DNA from: Botryobacter ruber
GTDB lineage: Bacteria; Bacteroidota; Bacteroidia; Cytophagales; Hymenobacteraceae
NCBI RefSeq assembly: GCF_003347595.2
Contig: NZ_QCZK02000024.1
Span: 186,001 to 250,000 of the forward strand
Length of the DNA stretch: 64,000 nucleotides
Direction: 5' to 3'
Shown here: piece after piece, positions 34,520 through 43,100 of the stretch
Numbering within the stretch: the stretch's first letter is position 1
How the letters are laid out: each line of letters starts with the position of its first letter
Position numbers and translations under genes: made by a program
The notes under the pieces: model-generated
Seen by the model: only the letters and a program-made list of their open reading frames with translations
What the model was told of the DNA's origin: nothing
Databases searched by the model: none

Positions 34520-35086
34520 TTATTTTTTGAAACGAACAAAGGACACTCCTACCAGCAGCAACCCGGCAACTATCAAGGCTAACTTGAGGCGGTCTGCCTC
34601 GTCGTCCTGTTCCCGAATCTTGTTTTCCTGCTGCTCAATTAATCTTCGGCTTTCCGCCAGTTCATTTCTGAGCGTTTTTTCCCGCTCCTGGCAGGCTGCT
34701 ACTGTCGCGTTGCTTTCCTGTACCTTGTTCGTCTGCTGCTTAAGTAAATGGTTATAATAACTGGCATCGGGCTGCTTAACCTGGGGCGTGTATTTCCTTG
34801 TGATAATCCGGGGTGCCGGTTCAGGGCAGGGGATACTGTCGGCTTTTACCACCACCTCCTTTACAACTGTGTCAACTATAGTGTCCGTTTTGGTTACTGT
34901 TGTTTCGCGGGCAGGAAACCAGTCCGCATACTTTTGTTCAACCATTTCAGGCCAGCGCTCTTTTAAAGCGTCCTGCGTCTGCTCTGCCGCCTCCTGAGTT
35001 TCGGTGGCTTTATCGATTGCCTTTTCGGTGCTCACGCAGGCTAAGACCAGTAGCAGCAAACCTATGTATAACAGCAGTGTTCTCAT
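34520..35086 (-). CDS. Lipoprotein with coiled coil and C-terminal membrane helix (spanin-like)
   Basis: A 188-residue protein. It starts MRTLLLYIGLLLLVLACVST, a lipobox with Cys17. A helical segment (EKAIDKATETQEAAEQTQDA), a Val/Thr-rich beta stretch with KTDTIVDTVVKEVVVK, and a long coiled coil (about 115-165) follow. A single transmembrane helix (LALIVAGLLLVGVSFV) with tail RFKK ends the protein. N-terminal lipid anchor plus C-terminal inner-membrane helix is the layout of phage unimolecular spanins (u-spanins). No phage gene is adjacent, so it could equally be a cell-envelope tether. I do not recognise a family by sequence. Confidence 0.6.
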   Translation of the reverse strand: MRTLLLYIGLLLLVLACVSTEKAIDKATETQEAAEQTQDALKERWPEMVEQKYADWFPARETTVTKTDTIVDTVVKEVVVKADSIPCPEPAPRIITRKYTPQVKQPDASYYNHLLKQQTNKVQESNATVAACQEREKTLRNELAESRRLIEQQENKIREQDDEADRLKLALIVAGLLLVGVSFVRFKK

Positions 35087-35324
35087 ATACTTGTTGAAGA
35101 AGGATTACAAAGGAGAAAGCCTATGCCGGCAGTTTTACTACGAAGCGAACGGCCTTACCAGATATGATTATCCTGTTAGATTCCAGCAGCAACAGCATGA
35201 TCTTTGTCGCGCGGGCGCTGCAGGGCCTAAAAACAATCCTGACAAGCCGGAGAAAACACCACTGCAACAACATACCCCACCTCCCATACAGCCAGGAAAG
35301 GCACAGTTGTCGTTCTGCAAAAAG

Positions 35325-35753
35325 TCAGGTGCTGGATTCCAGCTTCGCCTTCACCTCCTCCGGCAGCGCGGTTAATTTACGGGTTGTGTAGTCGAAGCAA
35401 AGCATACCTGTTTTGGCGCGCGCTATCTCTTTGCCGTGCTGGTTGAACACGTGGTACGTAATATCGAAACCGTATTTGCTCAGATCGGCAAACGCCATGT
35501 TGATGGTTAGCACATCGCCGTAAAAGCTCTCGCCTTTGTAGGAAATAGCCACATCGGCCATAATCAGGCTGGCGCCACCCATTTCCAGTTCGGTATAGCC
35601 AAAATGCGCTAGCAACTGCACACGCGCCTCGTGCAGGATGGACAGCAGGGCATCGTTGCCCAGGTGGTTGCCATAGTTCAGGTCTGTTATCCGGACCGGG
35701 ATGTGGGCTTTGAATGCGGTATCTGCCGGAATTTCTACTTTTACACGTGCCAT
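35325..35753 (-). CDS. Acyl-CoA thioesterase, 4HBT hotdog family
   Basis: A 142-residue protein. The hotdog fold is shown by VRITDLNYGNHLGNDALLSI (the YGNHLG replaces the usual D..GH), HEARVQLLAHFG, IMADVAISYKGESFYGDVL and RAKTGMLCFDY. It probably hydrolyses an acyl-CoA. The Asn-for-Asp/His change at the usual catalytic loop means the exact substrate and catalysis are unsure. The ATG at 35753 is preceded by AT-rich sequence. It is divergent from mnmD. Confidence 0.88.
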   Translation of the reverse strand: MARVKVEIPADTAFKAHIPVRITDLNYGNHLGNDALLSILHEARVQLLAHFGYTELEMGGASLIMADVAISYKGESFYGDVLTINMAFADLSKYGFDITYHVFNQHGKEIARAKTGMLCFDYTTRKLTALPEEVKAKLESST

Positions 35754-35869
35754 TTCAGGTTTATTTTTTTGCTAACTATCTGTTATTGTACCTCCTGTAA
35801 ATTAGGGCAGGAATTTTATTTATAACAATCGATAATTCGTTTATACATTTGTAAAGTAACACAACAAAA

Positions 35870-36550
35870 ATGTACCTCGAAATCAGAAAAACGAAAGATG
35901 GCTCTAACACTCTGTTTGTACCGGCTCTCAACGAGCATTATCATTCGGTGCATGGGGCGCTACAGGAATCGCAACACGTTTTTATAAAGCACGGACTGGA
36001 GCACGTGCTCACTACCAAAACCGATATCAAAATACTGGAAGTTGGTTTTGGCACCGGCTTAAACGCTATACTTACGTTACCTTTTGCCTTGTCGCAGAAA
36101 GCCTTTATACAGTACGATACCCTCGAAAAGTACCCGCTCAGCGAGAAACTGGTGGAGCGGCTGCACTTCGAGCAGTTTATCCTGAACCCGGAACTGCAGG
36201 ACTACTACCTGCAGCTGCACCACTGCAACTGGAACGAGCCGGTAACGCTGATGCCTTTCTTTACCCTGCAGAAAATTAACGAAGGACTGGAGGATTTCTT
36301 TCCCCCGGAAGCCTATTACGATATTATTTACTTCGATGCCTTTGCACCCGAAAAGCAACCGGAACTGTGGACCGAAGAAATCTTCCGGAAGCTGTACCAG
36401 GCCACCAGGCCCGGCGGTATTTTAGTTACCTATTGCGCCAAGGGCTCTTTTAAGCGAAACCTGAAAGCCGCTGGTTTTGAAGTAGAAGCCCTGCCCGGCC
36501 CTCCGGGTAAACGCGAAATGACGCGGGGACTAAAGCCGATCATTCTGTAA
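35870..36550 (+). CDS. mnmD: tRNA (5-methylaminomethyl-2-thiouridine)(34)-methyltransferase MnmD
   Basis: A 226-residue protein equal to the N-terminal methyltransferase half of E. coli MnmC; the FAD oxidase half is absent. The SAM motif is ILEVGFGTGLNAILTL (about 54-70), with IIYFDAFAPEKQPELWTEEI, GGILVTYCAKGSFKRNLKAA and PGPPGKREMTRG following. It completes the mnm5s2U34 modification of tRNA. Stand-alone MnmD is common in Bacteroidota. The ATG is at 35870. Confidence 0.95.
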   Translation: MYLEIRKTKDGSNTLFVPALNEHYHSVHGALQESQHVFIKHGLEHVLTTKTDIKILEVGFGTGLNAILTLPFALSQKAFIQYDTLEKYPLSEKLVERLHFEQFILNPELQDYYLQLHHCNWNEPVTLMPFFTLQKINEGLEDFFPPEAYYDIIYFDAFAPEKQPELWTEEIFRKLYQATRPGGILVTYCAKGSFKRNLKAAGFEVEALPGPPGKREMTRGLKPIIL

Positions 36551-36683
36551 CCATCATTACCGGGCAACAGCAGCAGCAAATTATGAAGCTGCAGGCGGCG
36601 GAATTTCCCCTGTTTTAGATGGAAATTCCGAAAGGAATTATTTACCTTACCACTTTGATAGCGTAGCACTAAACAACTCTGAC

Positions 36684-37055
36684 ATGGAAACCATCGCTTT
36701 GATTGCGCATAACAATAAGAAGACGGATCTTCTGAACTGGGTAAAGGAAAATCACCAGGCCCTACGCAAGTACGACCTGGTAGGCACCACCAATACGTCT
36801 GCCCTCATCAACGACCTGCTCGACATGAACATCAAGCCTTTCGGGCATGGCCCCAGCGGTGGCGATATTCTGCTGGCTGCTAAAATTCTGCAGGGCGAGA
36901 TTCATAAGGTCATTTTCTTTATCGACGCCGAAACCCCGCACGGCCACGAGCACGACATCCAGACGCTCATCCGTACGGCAGTGCTGAATAACATACCGAT
37001 TGCGCTCAACCGTGCTTCAGCCAACTTTATGATCCTGGAGAAGGCGTCGCAGTAG
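36684..37055 (+). CDS. mgsA: Methylglyoxal synthase
   Basis: A 123-residue protein, a little shorter than E. coli MgsA (152) but covering the full fold. It has IALIAHNNKK with the conserved His, LVGTTNTS, the catalytic Asp in GHGPSGGDI, FIDAETPHGHEHD, and IPIALNRASANFM. It converts dihydroxyacetone phosphate to methylglyoxal as a phosphate-stress bypass of glycolysis. Own promoter region of 130 bp; a bidirectional terminator follows at 37197. Confidence 0.95.
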   Translation: METIALIAHNNKKTDLLNWVKENHQALRKYDLVGTTNTSALINDLLDMNIKPFGHGPSGGDILLAAKILQGEIHKVIFFIDAETPHGHEHDIQTLIRTAVLNNIPIALNRASANFMILEKASQ

Positions 37056-37107
37056 TTCAGGCTCCTGTAGCAGCACCAGCCTCGACGGGCGCTGCTGTAG
37101 GAATATG

Positions 37108-37137
37108 CAGGAGCAGCGGGTATGGTGGCTGCTGCAG
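37108..37137 (-). repeat. Dispersed ~30-bp repeat, orientation B
   Basis: CAGGAGCAGCGGGTATGGTG then GCTGCTGCAG, followed by CAAAGC. It lies between mgsA and a convergent gene. Confidence 0.75.
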
Positions 37138-37196
37138 CAAAGCTTCTCCTGTATTTCCGGAAATTGTAACAACTACTTTGATAAGGTATACCCAGC

Positions 37197-37234
37197 AAAA
37201 AGCCTCACTTCCTGAAACAGGTAGTGAGGCTTTT
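37197..37234. terminator. Bidirectional terminator after mgsA
   Basis: AAAAGCCTCACTTCCTG and CAGGTAGTGAGGCTTTT pair, with one mismatch, across AAA. Confidence 0.88.
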
Positions 37235-37283
37235 ACTTTCTCCGCCTTAGGCGTAATATTTTCGGGTGAAAACCGGTTATATG

Positions 37284-37976
37284 TTAAGCGGTTGGATAAA
37301 ACCGCAGTTGCAGTAACTTCAGGCCATCGTTGTCATAATCCCAGAAGTATCCCTCCATTGCCTCATCAAAGAGTGGATAGGTGCCTGCCTCCAGCAGCAC
37401 ATTGCCATCACCATCCAGAACATCTGCCAGCAGGGTAACATAAAGAAGCGAGCCGCTAACATCCGTAAACTTGCCATACCTGGCTCGGTCTAAGGTAATT
37501 CCCTCACAAGAAAGCACAGCCTCTACATACGTACCATCTTCTGTCTGCACCATATCGGCGCAGGTTGTTATGGTTACAGAACCTTTCTGATTGCCAGGAA
37601 TACGCGCCCAAACTGTCCAGGCATTCGACACATTCTGGGGTAACTGGAATCTTGCACCATTTGAGTCGGTTCCGTTAGCATCCAGTACCTGGAAGCTTTC
37701 TCCCTCCGGTGCCGGAGTTAAACCTATCTTTGTTTTACCCTGTAGGTCAACAAAGATTCTGCCGCCGTTATTGCCGGTCATGTCAGCGGTTTTTCCTTTT
37801 GGAACGCCAATAATGTTTAGGTTATAGTGCACACCGCTGGGAGCACCGTTACCTGTCGCCAACGTGGTAGATGCCGCATCAAGGGCAGCTGTCGGGGTGA
37901 TTTCCTGCTCTTCGGAGCAGCTCATTGTAAATAATGCCGGAAGTACCAGCAAGGCAAACAAACTTTTTCTTTTCAT
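37284..37976 (-). CDS. Lipoprotein of unknown function
   Basis: A 230-residue protein with lipoprotein signal MKRKSLFALLVLPALFTMSC (Cys20). The mature part starts with an acidic linker (SEEQEITPTAALDA), then beta-rich sequence with NLNIIGVPKGKTADMTGNNG, GRIFVDLQGKTKIGL and SNAWTVWARIPGNQKGSVTI. Four or so Cys are spread through it. I do not recognise the family. Probably surface or periplasmic. Single gene, with AT-rich upstream DNA. Confidence 0.72.
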   Translation of the reverse strand: MKRKSLFALLVLPALFTMSCSEEQEITPTAALDAASTTLATGNGAPSGVHYNLNIIGVPKGKTADMTGNNGGRIFVDLQGKTKIGLTPAPEGESFQVLDANGTDSNGARFQLPQNVSNAWTVWARIPGNQKGSVTITTCADMVQTEDGTYVEAVLSCEGITLDRARYGKFTDVSGSLLYVTLLADVLDGDGNVLLEAGTYPLFDEAMEGYFWDYDNDGLKLLQLRFYPTA

Positions 37977-38474
37977 AATATATATAGCTTAAGTTATAAA
38001 AGAATTTTGTTTGCTGTAAATATATAATAAATTTTATATAATGTTATACCATTATATATTTATTTTTTAATACTTATAATTATTTTCATCATAATCGTTA
38101 AAACCAGCCTGTAACACCCCTTTACGCGCAAAAAATATTTCGAAGATTAACACCCGAAGTTTTCCCCTGGCTACATTTTTCATAACACTAACCGGCTCTG
38201 TTTAGAGGAGCTAAGGCAATGGTGGCAGCTGCAGAATATTCTAACAGGGGCTTTCCCTGATAAAGATGCTAACGACCACTACGCACCTGCATCTCCTGCT
38301 TCACTTTCTTTCCACACCAAAACACTTTCTTTTGCGAAGAAGGAATAGAACTATGAATGGTTTTTTTTAACAAATTGCATTATCTTTAGCCATTACAACC
38401 AGCATGCCTGCGCTTACATAATTCCTGCATACCAATGTGCGACAGGCGCCCTGGCTATGAAAGCTGCTGTCTAT
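37977..38474. other. AT-rich divergent intergenic region
   Basis: About 500 bp. The first 100 bp (37977-38090) are very AT-rich, with TATATA/ATAATT runs. A dispersed repeat lies at 38205-38234. TATCTTTA at 38381-38388 is a fair -7 box for the barrel gene at 38475. No small gene is supported. Confidence 0.5.
38205..38234 (-). repeat. Dispersed ~30-bp repeat, orientation B
   Basis: GAGGAGCTAAGGCAATGGTG then GCAGCTGCAG. It is a degenerate left half with a conserved right half. Confidence 0.7.
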
Positions 38475-39443
38475 ATGAAAAAGCTGTACTTCCTGCTGCT
38501 GTGCCTGCTTGCCAGCTCTGCCTATTCGCAAAAAGCAACATTCCGGGCATATGTGTCGGGCAATTTTCCTGTTATTGCGGATGTGGAGAAGCAGGTGACT
38601 TACGATAGCTCTTTGCCATACATGGGATACTATCAGATTCCGCAACAGGAAAAAGCTACCATCAAAACCAGTTTCAAGGAGAAGCCCGGAGGGCGGTTTG
38701 GTGGTACTGTTGCTGTTGGTATCTCGCCGAAATTTGCTCTGGAAACCGGCCTGCTGGCAACGCTGGTGCGGTTCCAGAAATCAAACAGTATTGCAGTTGA
38801 AGGAAACCAAAGCTCACAAGCTACTGATGGCTCTCCGTTTGGCAGCTCTTATGGGTTTCGCTTTAAGGATGTATATGGTTCAGAAGATAGCATGGCACGA
38901 GACAAAGATGGAAACCTGATTTATGATGCAAACGGAAATCCCATCCGTATGCGTTTTTCCCAGTCTAGCCCGGATGGTTCTGTCATCAGAAGGTGGCAGG
39001 ATGGATCGGATGCTACTGCAACCCAACACGCACCAGAACCCTATCGGAAAGCAGGAAACACAACGATACTGTACCTGGACCTCCCGGTGATCGTCCGCTA
39101 CAACCTACACCGGTTTTTTGATGTAAAAGCTGGCTTTACCACATCGTTAGTGGCTTATTCCGAAAGAATACTGTACTTCTCAAATTATGATATACCCTAC
39201 ATGCCAGCCGCCAGCACCCCCACCTGGACGCATAGCGACTCCTACGGAAGTTACGGGAAAGTTAAAAACGGCGGTGGCATCAGCAAAACCCTTTTTGCCC
39301 TGAATGCCGGTGTCACGCTTAAAGCCACCAGGCACATTGGCTTCGACCTGGACTACGCCCGCTACCTTACCCCCATTTATACGAGCCGGGCAGAAACGCA
39401 CAAGTACAACCTGTTTAGTTCCGGCATGTCGTATGCCTTCTAA
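38475..39443 (+). CDS. Outer membrane beta-barrel protein (PorT-like)
   Basis: A 322-residue protein. The start at 38475 gives the signal MKKLYFLLLCLLASSAYSQ; a second ATG lies six codons upstream. Multiple amphipathic strands follow (FGGTVAVGISPKFALETGLL, TTILYLDLPVIVRYNLHRFF, IGFDLDYARYLTPIY) and the protein ends SGMSYAF. The layout suits the outer-membrane barrel group (PF13568-like). Middle residues 110-190 are an unusually long Ser/Asp/Gly loop. The GNAT gene begins 10 bp after its stop, so the two may be co-transcribed. Confidence 0.8.
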   Translation: MKKLYFLLLCLLASSAYSQKATFRAYVSGNFPVIADVEKQVTYDSSLPYMGYYQIPQQEKATIKTSFKEKPGGRFGGTVAVGISPKFALETGLLATLVRFQKSNSIAVEGNQSSQATDGSPFGSSYGFRFKDVYGSEDSMARDKDGNLIYDANGNPIRMRFSQSSPDGSVIRRWQDGSDATATQHAPEPYRKAGNTTILYLDLPVIVRYNLHRFFDVKAGFTTSLVAYSERILYFSNYDIPYMPAASTPTWTHSDSYGSYGKVKNGGGISKTLFALNAGVTLKATRHIGFDLDYARYLTPIYTSRAETHKYNLFSSGMSYAF

Positions 39444-39453
39444 GCTCTGAAGC

Positions 39454-39897
39454 ATGCTTATAATCCGGGAAGCGAAGCTGGAAGACCTGAAGGTTGTACA
39501 TCAACTGGAAGAAGAACTGTTCGGGCAGCACAGCTACCCGCTCTTTGTGCTGCGGCAGTTGTTTGATATTACCAACGACCTGTTTCTGATAGCAGAAGTT
39601 TCCGGTGCGGTAGCGGGTTACGCCATTGGCCATTACAATGCGGAGCAGGAAGAAGGATGGCTGCTGTCGCTGGCGGTACATCCCGTCCACCGGGGAAAGC
39701 GGATTGGCGAACAATTAACTGCCACCCTGGCAGAAGCCTTAAAAGCAAAAGGAGCCCGAACCATGCTCCTGACAGTACACCCGGAGAATGCGCCCGCCCT
39801 GCGCATTTACCAGCAAGCCGGATTCACGACAACGCAGCTGTACCCCGATTACTACCTCGACAATAGCCCCAGATGGCTGATGGTAAAGACGCTTTAA
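39454..39897 (+). CDS. GNAT family N-acetyltransferase
   Basis: A 147-residue protein. Motif D/A sequence is seen as GWLLSLAVHPVHRGKRIGEQ (acetyl-CoA-binding R/Q-x-x-G-x-G/A variant HRGKRIG), with LTVHPENAPALRIYQQAGF as motif B. It resembles the RimI subgroup, but the specific substrate cannot be told. It starts 10 bp after the barrel protein and may share its mRNA. Confidence 0.9.
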   Translation: MLIIREAKLEDLKVVHQLEEELFGQHSYPLFVLRQLFDITNDLFLIAEVSGAVAGYAIGHYNAEQEEGWLLSLAVHPVHRGKRIGEQLTATLAEALKAKGARTMLLTVHPENAPALRIYQQAGFTTTQLYPDYYLDNSPRWLMVKTL

Positions 39898-40223
39898 ATC
39901 ACCGCTTTTGCCATAGAGCGCAGCGTTTTTGCTCGTGCTAATTCTGCTGCACCTGCCACCACACCTACTGCTGTTCCTCTGTGGAACAAGTCCTTCACAC
40001 TTCCTGTACAAGCACCAGTTCTGTTACACTGTTTCATGAAGCTTCCATTCTGCCTTTTCCCCTGCACACAGCTGCACCTGCAGCAGCACAACCCACACCT
40101 TAAAAATACAAATACACATTTAGAACTATTTCTTTAACACAGCGGTTACAGGCATTGTAATTTAAAAAAATAGTTATAATTTAAAGCGCCATTAAACCAA
40201 ATAATCCACACAAACATTATTTT
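39898..40223. other. Intergenic region with one dispersed repeat
   Basis: 326 bp between two plus-strand genes. It holds the repeat at 39944-39973. The AT-rich stretch 40110-40220 probably carries the promoter of the next gene. No small gene seen. Confidence 0.5.
39944..39973 (+). repeat. Dispersed ~30-bp repeat, orientation A
   Basis: CACCTGCCACCACACCTAC core with CTGCTG flanks. Confidence 0.82.
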
Positions 40224-40559
40224 ATGGAAACTTTTAGCCCTAATACAAAAAAGCCCTCTCGTGTGAAAACTTTACTTAAAAAAGTTACAAAACCATTTCT
40301 CCCGAAGTACGAAGTGGTCTGCACTACTTACCAGGTAATTCCCGGCCTTCCGGTAAACAAAAGCCAGAGCAACCATGTGTTCGAGAAGGGAGCAGCTGTA
40401 GAAGCCCGTACTTTTTATGTGAAGGTAGCCACCTCCGATATTACCAGGACCATGGCTCCTGTAGAGGTACACTTAAAGAGAAGAGGCCGTATCATCGAAA
40501 AAACAGAAATTGGCCCGGTGCAGGACATCAAGAAGTTTAACGTTGTAACCAGCAACTAA
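40224..40559 (+). CDS. Hypothetical protein
   Basis: A 111-residue basic protein with no signal peptide. The N-terminus is Lys-rich (KKPSRVKTLLKKVTKPFLPK). The rest looks beta-rich (YEVVCTTYQVIPGLPVNKSQ, RTFYVKVATSDITRTMAPVE, GRIIEKTEIGPVQDIKKFNV). I recognise no domain. It has its own AT-rich upstream region and a terminator directly after, so it is a single-gene unit. Confidence 0.72.
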   Translation: METFSPNTKKPSRVKTLLKKVTKPFLPKYEVVCTTYQVIPGLPVNKSQSNHVFEKGAAVEARTFYVKVATSDITRTMAPVEVHLKRRGRIIEKTEIGPVQDIKKFNVVTSN

Positions 40560-40576
40560 ACTTTTACCAATCAGCT

Positions 40577-40618
40577 AGCAATGCCCTTCGGCTCTCTCTC
40601 CGGAGGGCATTGCTTTTT
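40577..40618 (+). terminator. Rho-independent terminator
   Basis: AGCAATGCCCTTCGG pairs with CCGGAGGGCATTGCT (one G-T) and is followed by TTTTTA. Confidence 0.9.
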
Positions 40619-40650
40619 TAGTTCCTGCTATGCAAAACCGGCAAAAAACA

Positions 40651-40678
40651 CTGCTGCACTAGCCACCACTCCCTCTCC
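40651..40678 (+). repeat. Dispersed repeat, weak copy overlapping fthC 3' end
   Basis: CTGCTGCACTAGCCACCACT then CCCTCTCC. It matches the flank and GCCACCAC parts only. It spans the fthC stop codon. Confidence 0.45.
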
Positions 40679-41240
40679 ACACGCTCTCTGGCGTGATGGC
40701 ACAATCCAGGGGAACATCAAACGGGTTAGGGTCTGCGATACGCTCTACAGGCGGCTCCAGCGACAGACCTACCTTCAGCACATCGGGGCGGCAATCGGCC
40801 AGGAAGCGGTCGTAGAAGCCTTTGCCGTAACCTACGCGGTGCCCGGTTTTGTCGAAAGCCAGCAGCGGCAGCAGCACTACATCCACCTCCTCTGCCTGGA
40901 TAATATGCGCGTTCTGCGGCTCGGGTATTCCCCAGTCGTTTTCCAGCAGCACCGCCTCATCGGTCAGGTGATGATGCGTGAGCACGCGCTGCGCCACATC
41001 AGTTACCGGCACCGCCACGCGCACCTCCGGGTGTTCCACCCGAAGCCGGTCGATGATTACCCAGGTATTTACTTCGTTGTTTTTGAGGATGGGCAGGAAC
41101 ACATGTACCGTTTGCCCGGCCTGCAGTGCAAAGTGCTGGAAAAACTGGTCTGCAATGCGCTGGCTGCGCAGCTGCACCTCCTCCGCCGGAAGCGCCCGCC
41201 GCCGCTCCAGCATCAGTTTCCGTAGCATCGCCTTCTGCAT
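40659..41240 (-). CDS. 5-formyltetrahydrofolate cyclo-ligase
   Basis: A 193-residue protein. Conserved elements are the N-terminal KAMLRKLMLERRRALPAEEV, the ATP-binding QTVHVFLPILKNNEVNTWVI region, and VDVVLLPLLAFDKTGHRVGYGKGFYDRFL (the hallmark GYGKGFYDRFL loop). It converts 5-formyl-THF to 5,10-methenyl-THF. Its ATG overlaps the bshC stop by one base (TAATG), so coupling is likely. The last codons (VWRGSGG) overlap a weak copy of the dispersed repeat. Usual names are ygfA/fthC/MTHFS. Confidence 0.95.
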   Translation of the reverse strand: MQKAMLRKLMLERRRALPAEEVQLRSQRIADQFFQHFALQAGQTVHVFLPILKNNEVNTWVIIDRLRVEHPEVRVAVPVTDVAQRVLTHHHLTDEAVLLENDWGIPEPQNAHIIQAEEVDVVLLPLLAFDKTGHRVGYGKGFYDRFLADCRPDVLKVGLSLEPPVERIADPNPFDVPLDCAITPESVWRGSGG

Positions 41241-42802
41241 TATTCTTCCTCCAGTATCGTAAATTTCAGGTCGAACGGGTCGAAAGCGGCAGCCAGTTCC
41301 GCTATAAAATCCGGGTTGTTGGTCCGGTAAGAGAGCAGGTTGTCGTAGCGCTCCTGCAGACTGCCGCCCGGGAACAGCTTCTCCTTCAGGTTCTCGAGCT
41401 GTTTAAACGTCTGCTCGTGCTTGTTGTCGCGGGCTTTGGATATTTTCTTCTCCAGCATCTGCAGCGTATTGGTTGCTTTCTGGGCTTCTGCTCCTACTGA
41501 TTTGGTGAGCGTCGGGTCAATTTCCTGCGCCAGCTGCTCTACCTGGGCAAAGGCGGCAGCAACCTGCTCCCGCTGCGCTTCCAGGCTTATCTCCTCTTCG
41601 TGCAGCACCAACGACATGTGCTTCTTCAGCTCCACATAATCTTTGAACAGCACCTCCGGCTCCAGCCCCAGTTTATGCATCCGGCTGGCGTTGCTGCGGC
41701 CAATGTAAAGCGCGGAGTTGCGCAGCATCAGCACCGGGAAAGTAACTTCGTATGTCTCAAATAACTTCTTCAGCTGGAACCAGTACAGCACTTCTGCCCC
41801 ACCGCCCACATAGGCCAGGTTGGGCAACACCAGCTCTTCGTACAGCGGCCGCAGGATCACATTCGGACTAAACTCCTCCGGATGCTCCTTCGCCCGTTGC
41901 AGCACTTCTTCCCTGGTAAAGCTGATGTCGGTGTTTAATACGTTGAACTGCTCGCCTTCCTGCACAATCCGCTCCCGGAGCCCCTCCTTCAGGTAAAACA
42001 GGTTGATCTCGCGCGGGTACACCTGCGGTTTGTAGCCTGCCTGTTCCAACTGCGCACTTGTTTCGCTTACCAGCTTATGCGACAGGTTTTCGGTCAGCTC
42101 CTTCTCAATGACAGGTGTGAGCGCCTGCTTCAGCACCGGGTGATCTCCGTCGATGCTCACCAGCCCGTAATCGCCAAACAGGGCATGGGTGATGGCACGG
42201 GTAGCATCGGCCAGCGTTTTGCTGTTGCGGTAGGCTTCTTCGAAAACGGGAAACTTCTCCGGCAGCTCGTCCAGCAATTGCTCCAGGCCTGCTGTTGAAA
42301 AACGGCCTACGGCACCTGCCTGCTCCGTCTGCCATTCGTAACGTTTGCCAAACAGGTTGAAGTGGTTGATCTCTGCAAAGTCGTGGTCTTCGGTCGCCAT
42401 CCAGTACACCGGCACGAAGTTGTAGTCAGGGTACTTTTCCTGCAGCACCCGGCAGGTGTTGATGGCGGTGATGATCTTATAAACAAAGTAGAGCGGCCCC
42501 GTGAAGATGTTGAGCTGGTGACCGGTGGTGACGGTGTAGGTATTGGGCTGCAGCAACAGCTCTATGTTTTGCTGCACTTTCGGGTTAACTTCTGTTACTG
42601 TTTTATACTGCTCCAGCAATACCTGTTGCAGCGTCTGCCGCTGTTCCTGGCTAAAATGTTTCTCCTTCAGCTGCACTTCAAATACCTCCGGTGCCGGAAA
42701 ACGGTTATAGAAAGGCTGCAGCTTTTCACTGCGACACAGGTAATCGGTTATGGCCTGGGAGAAGGCGCCGGTGGCGGCGTAGTCGATCTTGGTTATTTTC
42801 AT
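41240..42802 (-). CDS. bshC: Bacillithiol biosynthesis cysteine-adding enzyme BshC
   Basis: A 520-residue protein starting MKITKIDYAATGAFSQAITD at 42802 (a further Met lies five codons upstream). Family signatures include TVTTGHQLNIFTGPLYFVYK, PVYWMATEDHDFAEINHF, VLRPLYEELVLPNLAYVGGG and AEVLYWFQLKKLFE. A long coiled coil fills about 400-480. It is thought to add Cys to the GlcN-malate precursor of bacillithiol. BshA and BshB are not in this window. fthC follows with a 1-bp overlap. Confidence 0.96.
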   Translation of the reverse strand: MKITKIDYAATGAFSQAITDYLCRSEKLQPFYNRFPAPEVFEVQLKEKHFSQEQRQTLQQVLLEQYKTVTEVNPKVQQNIELLLQPNTYTVTTGHQLNIFTGPLYFVYKIITAINTCRVLQEKYPDYNFVPVYWMATEDHDFAEINHFNLFGKRYEWQTEQAGAVGRFSTAGLEQLLDELPEKFPVFEEAYRNSKTLADATRAITHALFGDYGLVSIDGDHPVLKQALTPVIEKELTENLSHKLVSETSAQLEQAGYKPQVYPREINLFYLKEGLRERIVQEGEQFNVLNTDISFTREEVLQRAKEHPEEFSPNVILRPLYEELVLPNLAYVGGGAEVLYWFQLKKLFETYEVTFPVLMLRNSALYIGRSNASRMHKLGLEPEVLFKDYVELKKHMSLVLHEEEISLEAQREQVAAAFAQVEQLAQEIDPTLTKSVGAEAQKATNTLQMLEKKISKARDNKHEQTFKQLENLKEKLFPGGSLQERYDNLLSYRTNNPDFIAELAAAFDPFDLKFTILEEE

Positions 42803-42942
42803 AGTTGCTATTTCCATCAGCAGTAGCTATTCCTGTTACAGAATTGCCGGAAAACTGTTGCGCCGGCACTAGCCTTTGCACATCACTACAAAGTAACGGT
42901 TTTATTTTTGTTTTGTAAGGGAGATGTTACTCCGTATCAGAG

Positions 42943-43025
42943 GACCTCGCAGTGTGCGCAGCTCCTGCGAGTGTCTGACAGCAGTCGACCCAGACACTCG
43001 CAGGAGCTGCGCACACTGCGAGGTC
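42943..43025. repeat. Perfect 35-bp inverted repeat with 13-bp loop
   Basis: Arm 42943-42977 (starts GACCTCGCAGTGTGCGCAGC) is exactly complementary to 42991-43025; the loop is 42978-42990. It lies between the rimO 3' end and the bshC promoter side. There is no T-run, so it is not a standard terminator. It may be an insertion remnant or a processed RNA hairpin. Confidence 0.95.
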
Positions 43026-43100
43026 TTTGTGAAACTGCAAAACAAAAAAAGCCCCACAAGCGAAAAACACCTGCAGAGCTTACGAATCGAAACAAATCTT

